Shown piece after piece: positions 8,909 to 18,971 of a stretch of 64,000 nt of DNA. A model generated the notes under the pieces. That model was not told where the DNA came from. It saw only the letters and a program-made list of their open reading frames with translations, and did no database searches. Both the position numbers and the translations under genes were made by a program. Within the stretch, counting starts at the first letter, position 1. Each line of letters begins with the position of its first letter. This DNA is from Gammaproteobacteria bacterium (lineage in GTDB: Bacteria; Pseudomonadota; Gammaproteobacteria; Eutrophobiales; Eutrophobiaceae): assembly GCA_028279365.1 (NCBI GenBank), contig JANQNX010000016.1:18017-82016 (forward strand), given 5' to 3'.

Positions 8909-8938
8909 AAGCCTTCATTTTTATGGAGGCTTTTTTCC
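8909..8938 (+). terminator. Intrinsic terminator after nirC
   Basis: The inverted repeat AAAAGCCT...AGGCTTTT with a short AT loop and a T run lies 22 bases after the nirC stop codon. It separates nirC from cynS. Confidence 0.8.
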
Positions 8939-8971
8939 TTAAACTATTTATTTAATTAGAGGCTTTATTTT

Positions 8972-9412
8972 ATGAATAAGCAAAGCATGACCGACATTAT
9001 TGTCAGTAAGAAAAAAGAAAAAGGACTCACCTGGGAAACAATGGGTAAAGACCTTGGCATGTCGCCAGTCTGGGTAGCTTCAGCCTGTCTGGGTATGAAT
9101 AGCGCACCCAAGGAAAAAGCAGAAGCAATAAGTAACTATCTTGGTCTGGATCAGGAAGTCACAGACGCATTAATAGAATATCCCTTGAAAGAATGGGCAC
9201 CAGCAGTCCCCACTGATCCATTAATCTATCGTATTTATGAAGTCGTTGGTGTTTATGGCGAAACCTTAAAAGAAGTCATCCAGGAAAAGTTCGGTGACGG
9301 TATTATGAGTGCGATTGATTTCTCCATGGAAGTGGACAAGATTGAAGATCCGAAAGGTGATCGTGTGTTACTGACATTAAACGGTAAATTCCTGCCTTAT
9401 AAAAGTTGGTAA
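8972..9412 (+). CDS. cynS: Cyanate hydratase (cyanase)
   Basis: Decomposes cyanate with bicarbonate to ammonium and CO2. The 146-residue length is near that of the E. coli enzyme. The N-terminal helical domain (LTWETMGKDLGMSPVWVASA) and the C-terminal catalytic domain (YRIYEVVGVYGETLKEVI ... GIMSAIDFSM) are both complete. The predicted catalytic residues Arg87, Glu90 and Ser113 are present. Its place in a nitrate assimilation cluster suggests that the NrtABC-type transporter nearby may also bring in cyanate, as some relatives do; that is inference. Confidence 0.96.
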   Translation: MNKQSMTDIIVSKKKEKGLTWETMGKDLGMSPVWVASACLGMNSAPKEKAEAISNYLGLDQEVTDALIEYPLKEWAPAVPTDPLIYRIYEVVGVYGETLKEVIQEKFGDGIMSAIDFSMEVDKIEDPKGDRVLLTLNGKFLPYKSW

Positions 9413-9474
9413 TCAATTAATACAACAGGTTCCTTTGGTTTAGTTTTAGGAAGTGTTACTGTAAATGGCTGACT

Positions 9475-11196
9475 ATGAAGCAACAATTGACAGTAACCAC
9501 AGGACAGTATTCTGATAAAGGTCAAAAAGATATTAATCAGGATTTCCATGGAATATACATTCCAAAGGAACCTCATCTAAGTACAAAAGGCATTGCGATT
9601 GCCATTGCCGACGGTATCAGCAGTAGCGATACCGGCCATATCGCCAGCGAATCGGCGGTCACGGGTTTCCTGGAAGATTATTACTGCACACCTGAAGCCT
9701 GGTCAGTAAAAAAGTCTGCACTGCGCGTACTTGAAGCCACTAACTCGTGGTTATATTCACAAACCCAACGCGGTCAGGGCCGATACAATAAAGATAAAGG
9801 CTACGTTTGTACTTTTAGCGCTATGGTTATCAAATCGACCACCGCGCATCTCTTCCATATCGGCGACACACGTATTTATCGTATCGCTGATAATGCAATA
9901 GAACAACTCACCAGTGACCATCGGCTTATAGTCTCATCGGAGGAAAGTTATCTAAGTCGTGCAATGGGTATTAATCCACAACTTGATGTCGATTATCAAA
10001 AATTACCGATTGCTCCGGATGATGCGTTTTTTCTTGCTAGTGATGGTGTATATGAAGCGCTTGATGAAACATTCATTATTGACACCATTGAAAATGGTTC
10101 AGACGATCTGAATGCCACAGCAAAAACAATCGTTGATGAAGCCTATCAGCAGGGCAGCAAAGATAATCTAACCACACAGATTATTCAAATCGAGACCTTA
10201 CCTGATAAAGACGTCGGAGATATTTATTTAAAGCTGGCAGACCTGCCGCTACCGCCTTTGCTTCAGGCCCGCATGAACTTTGATGGTTTTACTATTATTA
10301 GGGAAATCCATAGCAGCCATCGCAGCCATGTTTATCTGGCAGAAGACGAAGAAACGCAACAACAAGTGGCGATCAAGATCCCCTCGATTGATTTACGTGA
10401 TGACGAAAGTTATCTGGAACGTTTCCTGATGGAAGAATGGATCGCAAGACGGATTAATAGTGCTCATGTATTAAAACCCTGCGGCTTATCGCGAACGCGA
10501 AACTATATCTATACAGTGATGGAATACATAGAAGGACAAACATTGGCACAGTGGATGGTAGACCATCCGAAACCCGATGTTGAGTCAGTCAGGGAAATCA
10601 TCGAACAGATTGCAAAAGGGCTTCGCGCCTTTCACCGACTTGAAATGTTGCATCAGGATTTACGGCCGGAGAATATTATTATTGATAAGACCGGGACAGT
10701 GAAGATTATTGATTTCGGTGCAACCCTGGTCGCAGGCGTTGCTGAAATTGACACGCCATTACAACAGTTCCCGATACAAGGCACAATGCAATACACTGCA
10801 CCGGAGTATTTCCTCGGTGAATTTGGAACCATACTGTCCGATCAGTTTTCTCTAGGTGTCATCACCTATCATATGCTATCTGGCAAATTGCCCTATGGCG
10901 CACAGATAGCTAGAACAAAAACCAAAGCCGCGCAAAAACGGCTCAACTATCAATCGGTATTAGATGAAGAGAGAGAAATACCAGCATGGATGGATGATGC
11001 CATTAGAAAAGCAGTCAATATTGATCCGTATAAACGTTACGAGGAAATCACCGAATTCATTTATGACTTACGACATCCTAACCGTGAGTTTCTCAACAAG
11101 ACTCGCCCACCTTTAATGGAACGTAATCCGGTCGCCTTCTGGCAAGGTTTATGTGCTTTTCTAACCGGTGTTATTATTTATTTGCTGGCAAGATAA
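9475..11196 (+). CDS. Bifunctional PP2C phosphatase / Ser-Thr protein kinase fusion with C-terminal anchor
   Basis: A 573-residue fusion. Residues about 8-240 form a PPM/PP2C-type phosphatase with its metal-binding aspartates present (INQDFHG, IADGIS, LASDGVYEAL, SKDNLTTQ). Residues about 265-540 form a Hanks-type kinase: lysine in QQVAIKIP, catalytic loop LHQDLRPENI and IIDFGA. The glycine-rich loop is poor in glycine (IIREIHSSHRSHVYLAED). A single hydrophobic helix closes the protein (FWQGLCAFLTGVIIYLLA), so both domains probably sit on the cytoplasmic face of the membrane. A related kinase gene occurs in the Pseudomonas nirBD cluster, which supports a conserved but unexplained role in nitrate assimilation. 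Substrates are unknown. Confidence 0.9.
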   Translation: MKQQLTVTTGQYSDKGQKDINQDFHGIYIPKEPHLSTKGIAIAIADGISSSDTGHIASESAVTGFLEDYYCTPEAWSVKKSALRVLEATNSWLYSQTQRGQGRYNKDKGYVCTFSAMVIKSTTAHLFHIGDTRIYRIADNAIEQLTSDHRLIVSSEESYLSRAMGINPQLDVDYQKLPIAPDDAFFLASDGVYEALDETFIIDTIENGSDDLNATAKTIVDEAYQQGSKDNLTTQIIQIETLPDKDVGDIYLKLADLPLPPLLQARMNFDGFTIIREIHSSHRSHVYLAEDEETQQQVAIKIPSIDLRDDESYLERFLMEEWIARRINSAHVLKPCGLSRTRNYIYTVMEYIEGQTLAQWMVDHPKPDVESVREIIEQIAKGLRAFHRLEMLHQDLRPENIIIDKTGTVKIIDFGATLVAGVAEIDTPLQQFPIQGTMQYTAPEYFLGEFGTILSDQFSLGVITYHMLSGKLPYGAQIARTKTKAAQKRLNYQSVLDEEREIPAWMDDAIRKAVNIDPYKRYEEITEFIYDLRHPNREFLNKTRPPLMERNPVAFWQGLCAFLTGVIIYLLAR

Positions 11197-11445
11197 TGTT
11201 TTTCGTCCTAAAACTGGATAATAAAAACAGCTCTCTGCTCTTTTGCATCCATGCTATCGCGGTATTTGTATATCCTATACTTCTAGTGGACACTGTGGAT
11301 AAATCGTAAGTATTATGAAATCATCACTTAAGGTTATTGAAATGCGGAAAGTATTATCGATGTTACCTTTCAGAATATATAATACCTTACTGGACAAAGT
11401 ACTCCCCCTAACACATAGTTAGTCAATGACATCCGCTCGAAAAAA

Positions 11446-12141
11446 ATGATAGAAATACCATCACTTGAAGGAAAAAGTCTAAACAATGAAAATGATAGTT
11501 TATTTTCAAAAGCTTATTGTGAAACCATAAGAAATATTTTTTTTAAAGATGGTGTTTGTAATGATACTCCTGGTTTCCAGAAAAGCTTCCCTTTTGGCTT
11601 TTTGATTTATTCAAATGCACACCCTGATTTTATAGAGTTCATGAGCAAAGAAGGATCGTGGGAATTTCTTGATACGGTAACTCGCTCAAAATTCTTCTTG
11701 TTTTCAATACATCCAGAAAACGGTCAGAAAGTATTAACCTCAAAAGATAATGAAACAATGATTGGTCTTGCAAAGGCTTTCGGTTTGGATGAAGTCTGCC
11801 TAAACCCACAATTGGTAATATGTGACTTTGATTTTGAACACCGCAAAGGAAAGGCAGATTGGGAACATATTTATAATACCTCAGTTAAAGATTATTTTGT
11901 GTTAGAACTACCTAATTTAAAATCTGATGACTATAGAAAAACACTAAGAAACACCGTAGGTTCTGCGATGTCTGGATTGAAATCTTCAAATTTAACGGCG
12001 AAAGACATTTATAATAAAGTTCGAGATTCACACGCAAAAGAGCTATTGAAATCTGCTGGTAGAGGTTTATTAAAGCAACATCTCAAAGCCTTTTCAGGAG
12101 CTCTTGGTTTATTTGGTTGGCGTCCAGGGAAAATAAGATAA
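11446..12141 (+). CDS. Hypothetical protein, AT-rich orphan (possible cassette gene)
   Basis: A 231-residue soluble protein without recognised motifs. The first two thirds look like a mixed alpha/beta domain (FPFGFLIYSNAHPDFIEFM, NPQLVICDFDFEHRKG), and the last 60 residues are basic and helical. The codon use is clearly more AT-rich than that of the nas genes on both sides. The start ATG has no visible ribosome-binding site. An attC-like element follows within four bases of the stop, and a GTTAGTC sequence lies shortly upstream, so the gene may have arrived as a mobile cassette. No function is proposed. Confidence 0.65.
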   Translation: MIEIPSLEGKSLNNENDSLFSKAYCETIRNIFFKDGVCNDTPGFQKSFPFGFLIYSNAHPDFIEFMSKEGSWEFLDTVTRSKFFLFSIHPENGQKVLTSKDNETMIGLAKAFGLDEVCLNPQLVICDFDFEHRKGKADWEHIYNTSVKDYFVLELPNLKSDDYRKTLRNTVGSAMSGLKSSNLTAKDIYNKVRDSHAKELLKSAGRGLLKQHLKAFSGALGLFGWRPGKIR

Positions 12142-12144
12142 AAT

Positions 12145-12210
12145 GCCTAACTATGCGTTCACGCGGCATTAGGAAAAAAGCGCCGCACCCCTTAAGTTAA
12201 ACGTTAATAT
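12145..12210 (+). repeat. attC-like element downstream of the orphan gene
   Basis: It begins with GCCTAAC (12145-12151), which fits the integron site pattern RYYYAAC, and ends with GTTAAAC (12196-12202), which fits GTTRRRY. GCGGC (12163-12167) and GCCGC (12182-12186) can pair in between. The segment GCGTTCACGCGG and the CCCCTTAAGTTAAACGTTA end resemble known attC arms. The R and L boxes pair only partly, so it may be degenerate or a chance match. A palindrome, AACGTTAATATTTAACGTT, overlaps the right end. Confidence 0.3.
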
Positions 12211-12393
12211 TTAACGTTGCATATTTTCTATCATATTGACCGAAAGCTGACTGAAACTTTTGCCATTTAAATTAATAAAAATATGCTTATTCACCATAGT
12301 TCTACTTTGTCATTCTTTGAAAGAATTAAAGTCTATGGAATAAACAACCGTAATATGCACTCGACGACTCTCATCGTGATTTTAGAAAACTTT

Positions 12394-14076
12394 TTAATGA
12401 TTATCACATTCAGCCAGGAAGGTAATTAATTCTTCCCGGTACTTATAATAATCGGGATGTGATACCAATGCCTTGCGCGTTCTCGGTCTGGGCAAATCGA
12501 CTTCCATCACTTTACCCACTTTGGCATTAGGTCCGTTAGTCATCATCACGACTCTATCAGCCAATAGAATCGCCTCATCCACATCATGCGTCACGACTAT
12601 CGCCGTGACTTGTGTACGTGTCCATACCTCCATTAGTACTTCTTGCAATTCCCAACGTGTGAGTGAATCCAGCATACCGAAAGGTTCGTCTAGTAATAAT
12701 AATTTCGGTGATAGCGCAAATGCGCGTGCTATTCCCACACGTTGTTTCATACCATTAGAGAGTTCAGCCGCCTTTTTATTAAGCGAATCACCTAATCCAA
12801 CTTTGGTTAAGTAATAGTCGACGATTTCCTTGCGTTCTTTTTCTGTCGCATGTGGGAACACACTCTCCACACCCAGGGCAACATTCTCTGACGCCGTCAT
12901 CCAGGGAAATAAGCTCGGTGCCTGAAATACAACGGCACGATCCGGCCCGGCACCATCGACTTCACGTTTATCCAATACAATACCGCCATCGCTAATATCA
13001 TTAAGGCCAGCGGTCATCGATAACACCGTGGACTTACCGCAACCGGAGTGACCGATGACAGAAATAAATTCACCCTTATTCATGTTCAGATTAAAACCAT
13101 CAACAACAGTTAACGGACCTTTCGGTGTCGGATACACCTTGGTGACATTAAAAAACTCAAGATACTTACGCTCACCCTGGTTTTTCATATAGCTTTTAAT
13201 GGTATTGGGAATATCGTCATCAATTTCCTTACCGCTACTACGATCAACCGGTTTCAAAGGAGGCAGTTGAATCACGTTACCGGTGTTGCCATTGGATGCT
13301 TCGTTGATCCCCACCTGCATCAGGTATTTGGTGATGTCACTTCTTAATTCCTTAAAGCGTTCATTGTGATTCATCGCCGTGCGATCGCGCGGGCGCTCAA
13401 GATCAACCACAAACTCGGGACCAAAGGTTGCGTCGGGGCCGGGATTTAACGGAATGATCCTGTCGGCCATAATCAGTCCTTCATCGACATCATTAGTGAT
13501 CAATATCACCGTCTTCTTATCCTGTTCCCAAATACGAACAATTTCGTCCTGCAAGTTTGCTCGGGTTAACGCATCCAATGCACTTAACGGTTCATCCAGC
13601 AATAACACATCCGGACTCGCCGCCAATGCACGCGCCACGTTCACACGCTGGCGCATACCACCGGACAATTCTGCAGGTCTTCGATTAGTCGCATGCGATA
13701 AGCCGACCATTTCAATATACTTTTCTGTATGCGTCCGGCGTTGCTCTTCATTCCAGTCGGTGTAAATCGCATCAACCGATAATGCCACGTTGCCATAAAC
13801 GGTTAACCAGGGCATCAATGAGTAGTTTTGAAATACAACACCGCGATCCGGACCCGGCTCAGTGATTAACTTTCCATCCTTTATCACTTTGCCACTATCC
13901 GTTTGTATCAAACCTGCAATAGCAGAAATCAATGTGGTCTTACCGCTTCCGGAAAAACCAACAATCGCAACAAACTCACCTTCATTAATTTCCAGGTTAA
14001 TGTCTTTCAATACGGAAGTTTTATTACTGCCGCTGCCGTATGACTTACTTACATTTTCTACTGTTAAAAATGACAT
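12394..14076 (-). CDS. Nitrate ABC transporter, two fused ATPase domains (NrtC/NrtD type)
   Basis: Energises uptake of nitrate or a similar anion. Two complete ABC ATPases are joined in 560 residues. The first has Walker [10 protein letters not shown], signature LSGGMRQR and Walker [12 protein letters not shown]. The second has [17 protein letters not shown] and [12 protein letters not shown] linker of about 50 residues joins them. The switch histidine is present in the second domain (VVTHDVDEA), but the first has Asn at that place (LITNDVDEG). Unlike cyanobacterial NrtC, no solute-binding domain is attached. The start lies 14 bases after nrtB, so it closes the nrtA-nrtB-nrtCD operon. No clear terminator follows. 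Confidence 0.93.
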   Translation of the reverse strand: MSFLTVENVSKSYGSGSNKTSVLKDINLEINEGEFVAIVGFSGSGKTTLISAIAGLIQTDSGKVIKDGKLITEPGPDRGVVFQNYSLMPWLTVYGNVALSVDAIYTDWNEEQRRTHTEKYIEMVGLSHATNRRPAELSGGMRQRVNVARALAASPDVLLLDEPLSALDALTRANLQDEIVRIWEQDKKTVILITNDVDEGLIMADRIIPLNPGPDATFGPEFVVDLERPRDRTAMNHNERFKELRSDITKYLMQVGINEASNGNTGNVIQLPPLKPVDRSSGKEIDDDIPNTIKSYMKNQGERKYLEFFNVTKVYPTPKGPLTVVDGFNLNMNKGEFISVIGHSGCGKSTVLSMTAGLNDISDGGIVLDKREVDGAGPDRAVVFQAPSLFPWMTASENVALGVESVFPHATEKERKEIVDYYLTKVGLGDSLNKKAAELSNGMKQRVGIARAFALSPKLLLLDEPFGMLDSLTRWELQEVLMEVWTRTQVTAIVVTHDVDEAILLADRVVMMTNGPNAKVGKVMEVDLPRPRTRKALVSHPDYYKYREELITFLAECDNH

Positions 14077-14090
14077 GTTTAATTTTCCAA

Positions 14091-15209
14091 TTATCTGGCT
14101 TCACCAAAAGAGAAGAACTTCTGTAAGGTCAGCATCAGCCTGTCCAGTAAGAAACCGATAAAACCGATGGTAAACACCGCTACCATGATCTTGCCGAGTG
14201 ATTGTGAACTACCGTTCTGAAATTCATCCCAAACGAACTTACCCAGGCCAGGGTTTTGCGCCAGCATCTCGGCTGCAATCAATACCATCCAACCCACGCC
14301 TAATGACAAACGCAGACCGGTAAAGATCAACGGCAACGAGCTCGGTAATACAATCTTGGTTACCGTTTTAATCCAGCTAAGTTTTAGTACCTTGGATACG
14401 TTCATCAGATCCTTGTCGATTGATGCCACACCAACGGCGGTATTGATCAAGGTTGGCCATAATGAACACAGCGTTACCGTGATTGCTGACGTTAAAAATG
14501 ATTTATCAAACCAGGACTCATCGGTGACCTGATAGGTCGCACTGACCACCAACGTAACAATAGGCAACCAGGCTAAGGGAGAGACAGGTTTAAAAATTTG
14601 AATGATTGGATTCAACGCCGTGTTAATAATGGTACTTAAACCACAAAAGATGCCTAACGGCACCGCGACTAATGTGGCTAATACAAAACCGGTAAATACG
14701 GTCCACAAGCTGGTAATAATTTGATCGAGATAGGTCGGTTTACCTGTATACGGACGTATCTTTACTTTTGCGTCAGGGTTCTTTTCCAGTTTCTTGGCGT
14801 TTCTTTCTTCCTGCCGCTGATAAAACGCCTGTTCTTTTTCACGTTCTTTGTAATGATCGTCGACAAGATTACCTGCCTGTTCCCAGACGGCGGCAGGCCC
14901 GGGAATCGCACCCAGGCTGGTTTGAATTTTTGATGCCGACCAGTCCCAAAGTACAAGAAAGATAACAAACGCAGCAATGGGTACACCAATCGCCAACCAC
15001 ATTTCCTTAAATTGCTCTTTTGGATCTTCCCCTGCCAGTAAATTAACAAATGGAATACCCCAGGTAAGCCCGGTCAACTCCAAAAAGTTATTCACTCGAG
15101 TCGACAATGCGACACCCGAGTCCTGAATTTTTGGCGATACGTCTTCAGTAACTTGTGCTTCATCAGTATCTGATAACGCTTCTTGTTTTAATGCAGTGTT
15201 CGTTTCCAT
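14091..15209 (-). CDS. nrtB: Nitrate ABC transporter permease NrtB
   Basis: A permease of the binding-protein-dependent family that forms the membrane channel of the nitrate/cyanate transporter. Hydrophobic segments include [16 protein letters not shown] near residue 85, then the main block of about five helices ([20 protein letters not shown] onward). The family EAA-like loop is visible ([21 protein letters not shown]). The charged cytoplasmic insert after the first helix (about residues 115-155, rich in Lys/Glu) is longer than in many permeases. I choose the ATG at 15209; an in-frame GTG at 15242 would add eleven residues. It is in line with nrtA upstream and nrtCD downstream. Confidence 0.93.
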   Translation of the reverse strand: METNTALKQEALSDTDEAQVTEDVSPKIQDSGVALSTRVNNFLELTGLTWGIPFVNLLAGEDPKEQFKEMWLAIGVPIAAFVIFLVLWDWSASKIQTSLGAIPGPAAVWEQAGNLVDDHYKEREKEQAFYQRQEERNAKKLEKNPDAKVKIRPYTGKPTYLDQIITSLWTVFTGFVLATLVAVPLGIFCGLSTIINTALNPIIQIFKPVSPLAWLPIVTLVVSATYQVTDESWFDKSFLTSAITVTLCSLWPTLINTAVGVASIDKDLMNVSKVLKLSWIKTVTKIVLPSSLPLIFTGLRLSLGVGWMVLIAAEMLAQNPGLGKFVWDEFQNGSSQSLGKIMVAVFTIGFIGFLLDRLMLTLQKFFSFGEAR

Positions 15210-15292
15210 ATTTTTTCTCAACTTGTTTAATAGTTGTGGCACCTGTCAGAATCATTCTGCTGACAGGCACCACGCCTATCCATCAGAGGAAA

Positions 15293-16651
15293 TTATTCAA
15301 CTACGTCAGCCCCTTTCAAACCAATCGGGAATTGACTCAGGTACTCATTTGGCTTCATGCCATCAAATGTAATTTCATCAATGAATTCTGTTTGCGGGTC
15401 ACGATAGCCAGTGGTATCCCAGGGAATCTCTTCTTTGGCGATCTTGCCTTCTTCCAGTAACTCTTTTGCTGCAGCAAGATAAATATCAGGGCGATAGACT
15501 TTCTTTGCGACATCGTGATACCAACTATCCGGTTTCTGTTCGGTAATTTGTCCCCAACGACGCATTTGGGTCAGGTACCAGATGGCATCACTGTAGTAGG
15601 GATAAGTCGCAAAGTAACGATAGAACACGTTGAAGTCAGGCAACGCACGTTTGTCACCTTTTTCATATTCAAAGGTACCGGTCATGCTGTTGGCAATCAC
15701 ATCATAATCAGCACCGACGTATTCGGATCGGGCCAGAATTTCGACCGCTTCCGGTCGGTTCGCATCGTTATTATCGTCCAGCCATTTCGCCGCACGGATT
15801 AAGGCTTTAATCACCGCTTTATGGGTATTTGGATTGGCATCGGCCCATTCTTTACTGACTCCAAAGACTTTTTCCGGATTGTCTTTCCAGATTTCATAGT
15901 CAGTAATGACCGGTACGCCAATCCCCTTGAATACCGCTTGTTGGTTCCACGGCTCACCCACGCAATAACCATAGATCGTTCCGGCTTCCAGCGTAGCCGG
16001 CATTTGTGGAGGTGGTGTAACTGACAACAAGGCATCGGCATTAATCTGACCGGTGATATCTTCTTTGGAGTAATAGCCAGGGTGAATACCGCCAGCCGCT
16101 AACCAGTAACGTAATTCATAATTATGCGTGGATACCGGGAATACCATGCCCATGTTAAACGGCTTGCCTTCCGCCTTGTATTTATCCACTACCGGTTTTA
16201 GATAGTCTGCCTTGATCGGGTGAATCGGTTTACCATCTTCACCCATCGGGACAAATTCTTTCATCTGTTTCCAGATATCATTTGAAACGGTAATACCATT
16301 ACCGTTTAAATCCATACTAAAGGCAGTAATGATGTCGGCCTTGGTACCAAAACCAATCGTCGCGCCTAATGGTTGACCGGCGAGCATATGTGCGCCATCC
16401 AACTCACCATCAATCACACGATCCAGTAATACTTTCCAGTTAGCCTGCGGTTCCAATGTGACATAGAGGCCTTCATCTTCGAAGTAGCCTTTTTCGTAAG
16501 CGATAGCTAACGGCGCCATGTCGGTTAATTTAATAAAGCCAAATTTTAAATCTTCTTTTTCAAGTTCATCGACCGCATGCACCGGGGCAAGGCCAATAAC
16601 AAACATGAAAAAAGCGAACAGACTTTTACGTAATAGAGATAACTTTTTCAT
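15293..16651 (-). CDS. nrtA: Nitrate ABC transporter substrate-binding protein NrtA
   Basis: Periplasmic nitrate-binding protein of 452 residues. Residues 1-26 form a signal peptide that ends APVHA. The mature protein shows the NrtA/CmpA fold blocks: [51 protein letters not shown] and [14 protein letters not shown]. These are shared with the cytoplasmic NasS encoded next to it, which lacks the signal peptide. The gene opens the transporter operon and is preceded by a sigma-54-type promoter and a two-hairpin attenuator leader. Substrate could include nitrite or cyanate as well as nitrate. Confidence 0.95.
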   Translation of the reverse strand: MKKLSLLRKSLFAFFMFVIGLAPVHAVDELEKEDLKFGFIKLTDMAPLAIAYEKGYFEDEGLYVTLEPQANWKVLLDRVIDGELDGAHMLAGQPLGATIGFGTKADIITAFSMDLNGNGITVSNDIWKQMKEFVPMGEDGKPIHPIKADYLKPVVDKYKAEGKPFNMGMVFPVSTHNYELRYWLAAGGIHPGYYSKEDITGQINADALLSVTPPPQMPATLEAGTIYGYCVGEPWNQQAVFKGIGVPVITDYEIWKDNPEKVFGVSKEWADANPNTHKAVIKALIRAAKWLDDNNDANRPEAVEILARSEYVGADYDVIANSMTGTFEYEKGDKRALPDFNVFYRYFATYPYYSDAIWYLTQMRRWGQITEQKPDSWYHDVAKKVYRPDIYLAAAKELLEEGKIAKEEIPWDTTGYRDPQTEFIDEITFDGMKPNEYLSQFPIGLKGADVVE

Positions 16652-16691
16652 TCACTTCAACTCCAAATTAATAACTGCGTCATTGTTTAAG

Positions 16692-16802
16692 GCAAAAAAA
16701 AACGTCCAGAAACGAACCCTCTAGATAGTTCGTTTCGTGGACGTCTTTGCCCTCTTACTTAAATTAAGTCTAATCCGTCTTCGTTGACCGATTAAAAGCG
16801 CT
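16692..16802 (-). promoter_or_regulatory. nrtA leader: two-hairpin ANTAR target and terminator
   Basis: On the minus strand, P1 (16794-16771) is TAATCGGTC-AACGAA-GACGGATTA, a 9-bp stem with one G/G mismatch. P2 (16752-16739) is GGGC-AAAGAC-GTCC. Both hexaloops have A1 and G4, and the P2 loop equals that of the nirC leader. An 18-base linker separates them. The P2 loop and 3' arm form the start of a long terminator (16748-16692: AAAGACGTCC...GGACGTTT plus T run, with an inner GAAACGAAC/GTTCGTTTC stem). Hairpin P2 and the terminator are therefore mutually exclusive. Confidence 0.85.
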
Positions 16803-16812
16803 ATTCAAATAT

Positions 16813-16828
16813 TGCAACTAGCTTGCCA
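16813..16828 (-). promoter_or_regulatory. Sigma-54-type promoter of nrtAB(CD)
   Basis: The minus strand reads TGGCAAGCTAGTTGCA, a near-perfect -24/-12 element with correct spacing. The predicted start is near 16802, eight bases before leader hairpin P1. A TGCACCA half-site (16904-16910) lies about 75 bases further upstream and might belong to an NtrC enhancer, but no full inverted repeat was seen. Confidence 0.75.
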
Positions 16829-16956
16829 ACACTCGATTTATAAATTTATTTAATAAAAACATAAGCTTAGAGATTAATTCTGCACGTTTTACTATTTTCA
16901 CATTGCACCAAAATAAGCACTTATTGTCCGTGAGTGCACAAACAACGCGCATCCAA

Positions 16957-18255
16957 TTAATTCAGTTTTTTTGCCTGATTCAGATTGATCGCAAGGCGGG
17001 AAATATCGGTCTCTTCGATGTAGCCAATCAGGTTATCCGGGTCGAATATTCGACCATCAAAGTAGGCATCAGCGCCAAGATTAAATTGGTTGCCGGCATT
17101 TTGCAGTGTCCAATCCGAATTGTTGATGCCTTCCATTTTATAATTAAATGACGGATAGCCTAATCCGAGTAAATCTGCCGCGCGTCGGTAAATATCCGGG
17201 CGATAGACACTTTCTGCCATTTGTTTCATATCAATTTCGGTTTTTAACTGACCCCAGCGGATCATTTGCGTCATGTACCAGCAGGCATGTGAGCACCACG
17301 GAAAGTTAGCAAGATAACGATGATAAACATGAAAATCAGCGAGGCTACTTTTATCTTTACCATTGGCATGATGTATATTTCCTGCAAATGATGATTTGAT
17401 GATATCCGCGTCCAGCGAAATATAGTGTTCAGTCGCCAACACATCGGCAAACACCTGACGATTATCATCAATATCGATCCATTGTGCAGCTTCGAGTAAT
17501 GCCATGATTAAACAGAGATGTGTATTTGGAAATTTCTCTGCCCACGCGCGAGTCACAGCAAAGACCTTCTCCGGCGAATTGTTCCAGATTTGATAGCCCG
17601 CGATCAATATTTTTCCCATACCCAGTTGAGATGCGCGACTGTTCCAGGGCTCGCCGACGCAGAAACCATCAATCTGCCCCTCTTTCAGGTTTTCAACCAT
17701 GTACTGCGGCGGAATAGCGCGTAGGTTGATATCGTTATCCGGATCGATATCGCCTGTTGCCATCCAATAGCGCAGTTCATAGTTATGGCTGGAATAGGGA
17801 TAGACCATGGCAAAACATAACGGTGGTTTGTTTGCCTGCTTATCTTGATCAATCAGTTGTTTTAATACGCTTGGTGTTTTCTCAGGCTGGGTTTCAATAG
17901 ACGGGTCCAGCTTGAGTAGGCGTTCGTATAACTTATTAGAAACAGTGATAGCATTACCATTCAGGTTCATACTAAAGGCGGTCAACATCGGTTTTTTGGT
18001 AAAACCCAGACCCAGTGTCGTAGCAATAGGCATCGCCGCCAGCATATGTGCCCCATCTAACGCACCCACCGACACCTTATCCCTGATGTTTGCCCATGAT
18101 GCTTCTTTCTGTAATGTGACATCCAGTCCGTATTTTTCAAAGAAACCTTTCTCTTTTGCGGCAACAAGTACACAACAATCCAGTAACGGGATAAAACCGA
18201 GTGTCAGTTCCTTCTTTTCTGGTTCAGGGTATATCGTCTTTACAACATCAGTCAT
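16957..18255 (-). CDS. nasS: Nitrate sensor NasS (cytoplasmic NrtA-like regulator)
   Basis: A 432-residue homologue of NrtA without a signal peptide, so cytoplasmic. It shares the ligand-fold blocks with NrtA ([45 protein letters not shown]). In known systems NasS binds nitrate or nitrite and, when empty, holds the ANTAR antiterminator NasT inactive. Ligand binding frees NasT. It lies 11 bases downstream of nasT, so the pair is one unit, in the order nasT-nasS. Four leaders with ANTAR-type hairpins in the same cluster fit this role well. Confidence 0.93.
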   Translation of the reverse strand: MTDVVKTIYPEPEKKELTLGFIPLLDCCVLVAAKEKGFFEKYGLDVTLQKEASWANIRDKVSVGALDGAHMLAAMPIATTLGLGFTKKPMLTAFSMNLNGNAITVSNKLYERLLKLDPSIETQPEKTPSVLKQLIDQDKQANKPPLCFAMVYPYSSHNYELRYWMATGDIDPDNDINLRAIPPQYMVENLKEGQIDGFCVGEPWNSRASQLGMGKILIAGYQIWNNSPEKVFAVTRAWAEKFPNTHLCLIMALLEAAQWIDIDDNRQVFADVLATEHYISLDADIIKSSFAGNIHHANGKDKSSLADFHVYHRYLANFPWCSHACWYMTQMIRWGQLKTEIDMKQMAESVYRPDIYRRAADLLGLGYPSFNYKMEGINNSDWTLQNAGNQFNLGADAYFDGRIFDPDNLIGYIEETDISRLAINLNQAKKLN

Positions 18256-18266
18256 TCATCTGTCCC

Positions 18267-18860
18267 CTATTTCAATAATTCCGCAGCGGCAATAATACTT
18301 TTCGCCAGCTCGACCAATTTCATATTTCGACTCATGGCAATTTTTTGCATCGCTTTATGCGCCGCGTCTTCATCCAGGTTCGACTGTTTCATGACAATCC
18401 CCTTGGCACGGTCGATTAACTTGCGTTCTTCCAGGGTATTTTTTGTCTTTTCAAGTTCATCGCGTACCGCCTGGAACTCGTTAAACCGGGCCATGGCCGT
18501 ATCGAGAATGGGCATAACCCGATTCGGATGCATACCGTCGACAACATAGGCCGTAACACCGGCCTTAACCGCCTTTTGTATCGTTTCGCTATCATCATCA
18601 TTGGTAAACATCACGATCGGTCGCGGACGTTCAGCACTAATACTGTGCATATGTTCAATCGTGTCACGATCAGGTGAATCCATATCAATGATAATCACGT
18701 CGGGCAGATAACGATTCACCATGGTAGTCAGATCGTCACCAGCAGAGACGGTGGCGACGATACGATGACCAAGGTTCGTTAGCAGCTTTTCCATCGCCAT
18801 AGAACGCTCAGGCAACTCATCAATGAGCATGATATTCAGTTGTTGCTTATCTTTGGACAT
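18267..18860 (-). CDS. nasT: ANTAR-domain response-regulator antiterminator NasT
   Basis: A 197-residue protein with an N-terminal receiver-like domain (IMLIDELPERSMAMEKLL, then DVIIIDMDSPDRDTIEHM) and a C-terminal ANTAR RNA-binding domain (LIDRAKGIVMKQSNLDEDAAHKAM split over about residues 140-190). The typical ANTAR aromatic and alanine positions are visible in the last 50 residues. ANTAR proteins bind paired hairpins with A1/G4 hexaloops in leader RNAs and prevent termination. Four such leaders are found upstream of nirB, nirC, nrtA and the porin in this window. It is encoded just before nasS, its expected inhibitor. Confidence 0.95.
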   Translation of the reverse strand: MSKDKQQLNIMLIDELPERSMAMEKLLTNLGHRIVATVSAGDDLTTMVNRYLPDVIIIDMDSPDRDTIEHMHSISAERPRPIVMFTNDDDSETIQKAVKAGVTAYVVDGMHPNRVMPILDTAMARFNEFQAVRDELEKTKNTLEERKLIDRAKGIVMKQSNLDEDAAHKAMQKIAMSRNMKLVELAKSIIAAAELLK

Positions 18861-18909
18861 CCGAGTTGATTGATGTAAAAACTAAAGCCGAAGTGTATTT
18901 GATATCGCA

Positions 18910-18941
18910 CAAATAAAATACTCTCCTGTAAAACAGGAGAG
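18910..18941 (-). terminator. Hairpin terminator after the porin gene
   Basis: On the minus strand CTCTCCTG-TTTTA-CAGGAGAG is followed by the T-rich stretch TATTTTATTTG. It lies 30 bases after the porin stop and before nasT, so it should limit read-through into nasT. The T tract is interrupted, so strength is uncertain. Confidence 0.65.
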
Positions 18942-18971
18942 CTTAGTTAAATCAAATGGTAAAACTGCGTG

